In this document: piece after piece, positions 63,118 to 64,000 of the stretch
Layout of the letters: each line of letters begins with the position of its first letter
Numbering within the stretch: position 1 is the stretch's first letter
From: Verrucomicrobiota bacterium
GTDB lineage: Bacteria > Chlamydiota > Chlamydiia > Chlamydiales > JAEYWL01
Direction: 5' to 3'
DNA: 64,000 nucleotides
Assembly (NCBI GenBank): GCA_023428915.1
Contig: JAEYWL010000111.1
Span: 1-64,000 of the forward strand
Program-made: the position numbers and the translations under genes
Notes under the pieces: generated by a model
Told to the model about the DNA's origin: nothing
Seen by the model: the letters and a program-made list of their open reading frames with translations, nothing else
Databases searched by the model: none

Positions 63118-64000
63118 ATGGAAAGCAATGTAATTTCTTCACATGCAACATTTGAGCAATTGCCTTTACTTCCCCTGACTATGATCGCTTCTTATGCCGG
63201 AACCGATTGTTTTCAGTTCTTGCGAAGAACGTCAAACTTAGGCCGGGAACTTACCGACGAAGTCGCTTTGCAGACATGGAAAGAGTTTAAACTGGAATTG
63301 CCTGTGCAGCTGCCGGAAAATGAAGCGGCTACATTAAGAGGTTACCAGCAGTTAAAAAAAAGCATGTGCAGTCATTTAGCAAAAGAAAGAGTCCCCTTTA
63401 TTATTCAAAACGCTTTTATGAATGGCAGTACGGGGCATATTTTTCATACCATTCGAGCTATGAATGAAACCGCCTTAGAGTACAAGCAAACTGAAAATCA
63501 TGATTTATACCAGCTGTGGGGCGCGATTCATGAGGAGCTGCAAAGCAAATATAAATTTGAAGCAAAGGATCTGCCTAAAAATGCCGGGGAAATTAGAATA
63601 TGGTTAACCGCACATCCTCAGGAATTAGCCTCAATTGTTAGATTAGACCTTGGTAACAAAGGATTAGGAGTTTTACCAAAAGAGATTGCCCTATTATCCG
63701 GCCTTAAAATCCTGAACCTAAATGGAAATAATCTTCAAGAAATTCCGGCATCGATTGCTGCTTTGCAGCATCTCGAGAGTTTAAGCCTAAACCAAAACCG
63801 AATGCAACAATTTCCCGGTGCAGTTACCCAGTTAGCCCAACTCAAAAGCCTGGATATTAGTAATAATCCTATGGCTGCTCTCCCTGCTAACATAGGGGAG
63901 CTGCAAGCTTTAGAGCGGCTTTATTGCATGGGTATGCAAAATCTGCAAATTCTCCCAAGAGAACTGGGTAATTTACAAAAACTCAACTCGCTTGAACTTA
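63118..64000 (+). CDS. F-box-like / leucine-rich repeat protein, 3' part outside window
   Basis: An open frame from ATG 63118 reaches the window end without a stop (294 codons). About residues 14-50 (EQLPLLPLTMIASYAG and the following FLRRTSN) resemble an F-box, though weakly. From about residue 175 there are LRRs of the form LxxLxLxxNxLxxIPxxI (LKILNLNGNNLQEIPASI, LESLSLNQNRMQQFPGAV, LKSLDISNNPMAALPANI). F-box plus LRR proteins are a mark of amoeba-associated chlamydiae and may target host ubiquitin machinery. No signal peptide is seen. Partial. Confidence 0.8.
   Translation, partial: MESNVISSHATFEQLPLLPLTMIASYAGTDCFQFLRRTSNLGRELTDEVALQTWKEFKLELPVQLPENEAATLRGYQQLKKSMCSHLAKERVPFIIQNAFMNGSTGHIFHTIRAMNETALEYKQTENHDLYQLWGAIHEELQSKYKFEAKDLPKNAGEIRIWLTAHPQELASIVRLDLGNKGLGVLPKEIALLSGLKILNLNGNNLQEIPASIAALQHLESLSLNQNRMQQFPGAVTQLAQLKSLDISNNPMAALPANIGELQALERLYCMGMQNLQILPRELGNLQKLNSLEL

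Overview
The window reads as a chromosome segment of a member of the Chlamydiota outside the family Chlamydiaceae, i.e. a Parachlamydia-, Protochlamydia-, Waddlia- or Criblamydia-like symbiont of amoebae. The basis is gene content and order. Several blocks match the order I remember from Chlamydia trachomatis: CT429-dapF-clpP-glyA, xerC next to an ABC-F ATPase, truA-ispD-lpxG-SWIB-prfB-GNAT-yebC, hemA/parE/parC/rluD, kdsA-Lpt-lptB, and pheT-CT476-ogt. Genes absent from Chlamydiaceae are interleaved: asparaginyl-tRNA synthetase, bshA, pseB, canonical pabB/pabC, and an F-box-like/LRR protein. No database search was possible, so the assignment rests on recalled families.

Layout. 1-5.5 kb: CT429-like protein with a histone-like tail, a small protein resembling a type III secretion needle subunit, dapF-clpP-glyA, and a CBM20-like protein. 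5.7-14.1 kb: CT398-like coiled coil/zinc ribbon protein directly followed by RNase P RNA, then leftward folE, spoU, ABC-F, xerC, truA, ispD, lpxG and SWIB. 14.4-22.0 kb, rightward: a protein strikingly like plant plastid UGP3, prfB with its programmed frameshift, GNAT, a SprT-like protein, yebC, pabB and pabC. 22.0-32.4 kb: an accessory island bounded by repeats, holding a Pro/Ala/Lys-rich protein and three tandem giant helical paralogues. 32.5-43 kb: bshA, dnaA, a TPR plus degenerate metallo-beta-lactamase protein, nfo, asnS, hemA and pseB. 43-54 kb, rightward: parE-parC-recX, rluD, dtd, a KH protein, folK-kdsA-lptC/A-like-lptB, with a leftward tRNA-Arg(TCT) between. 54.6-64 kb: two ndk genes (one with a signal peptide), pheT, a MORN lipoprotein, a C39-like peptidase, a caspase-like protein with a degenerate second copy, a 2Fe-2S ferredoxin, ogt, and an F-box-like/LRR gene cut by the window edge.

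How they work together. Folate synthesis (folE, pabB, pabC, folK) is spread over the window and uses the standard pABA route. Envelope building is served by dapF, lpxG, kdsA, and the Lpt gene with lptB. Translation and RNA genes include prfB, asnS, pheT, dtd, rluD, truA, rnpB and tRNA-Arg. Host-interaction candidates are the exported NDK, the caspase-like protein, the giant paralogues and the LRR protein.

Intergenic DNA carries at least two families of palindromic, MITE-like repeats. One has ends of the form TTAAAACCC...GGGTTTTAA, and one copy has entered the 3' end of a coding region. No insertion sequence, CRISPR array or rRNA gene was seen.
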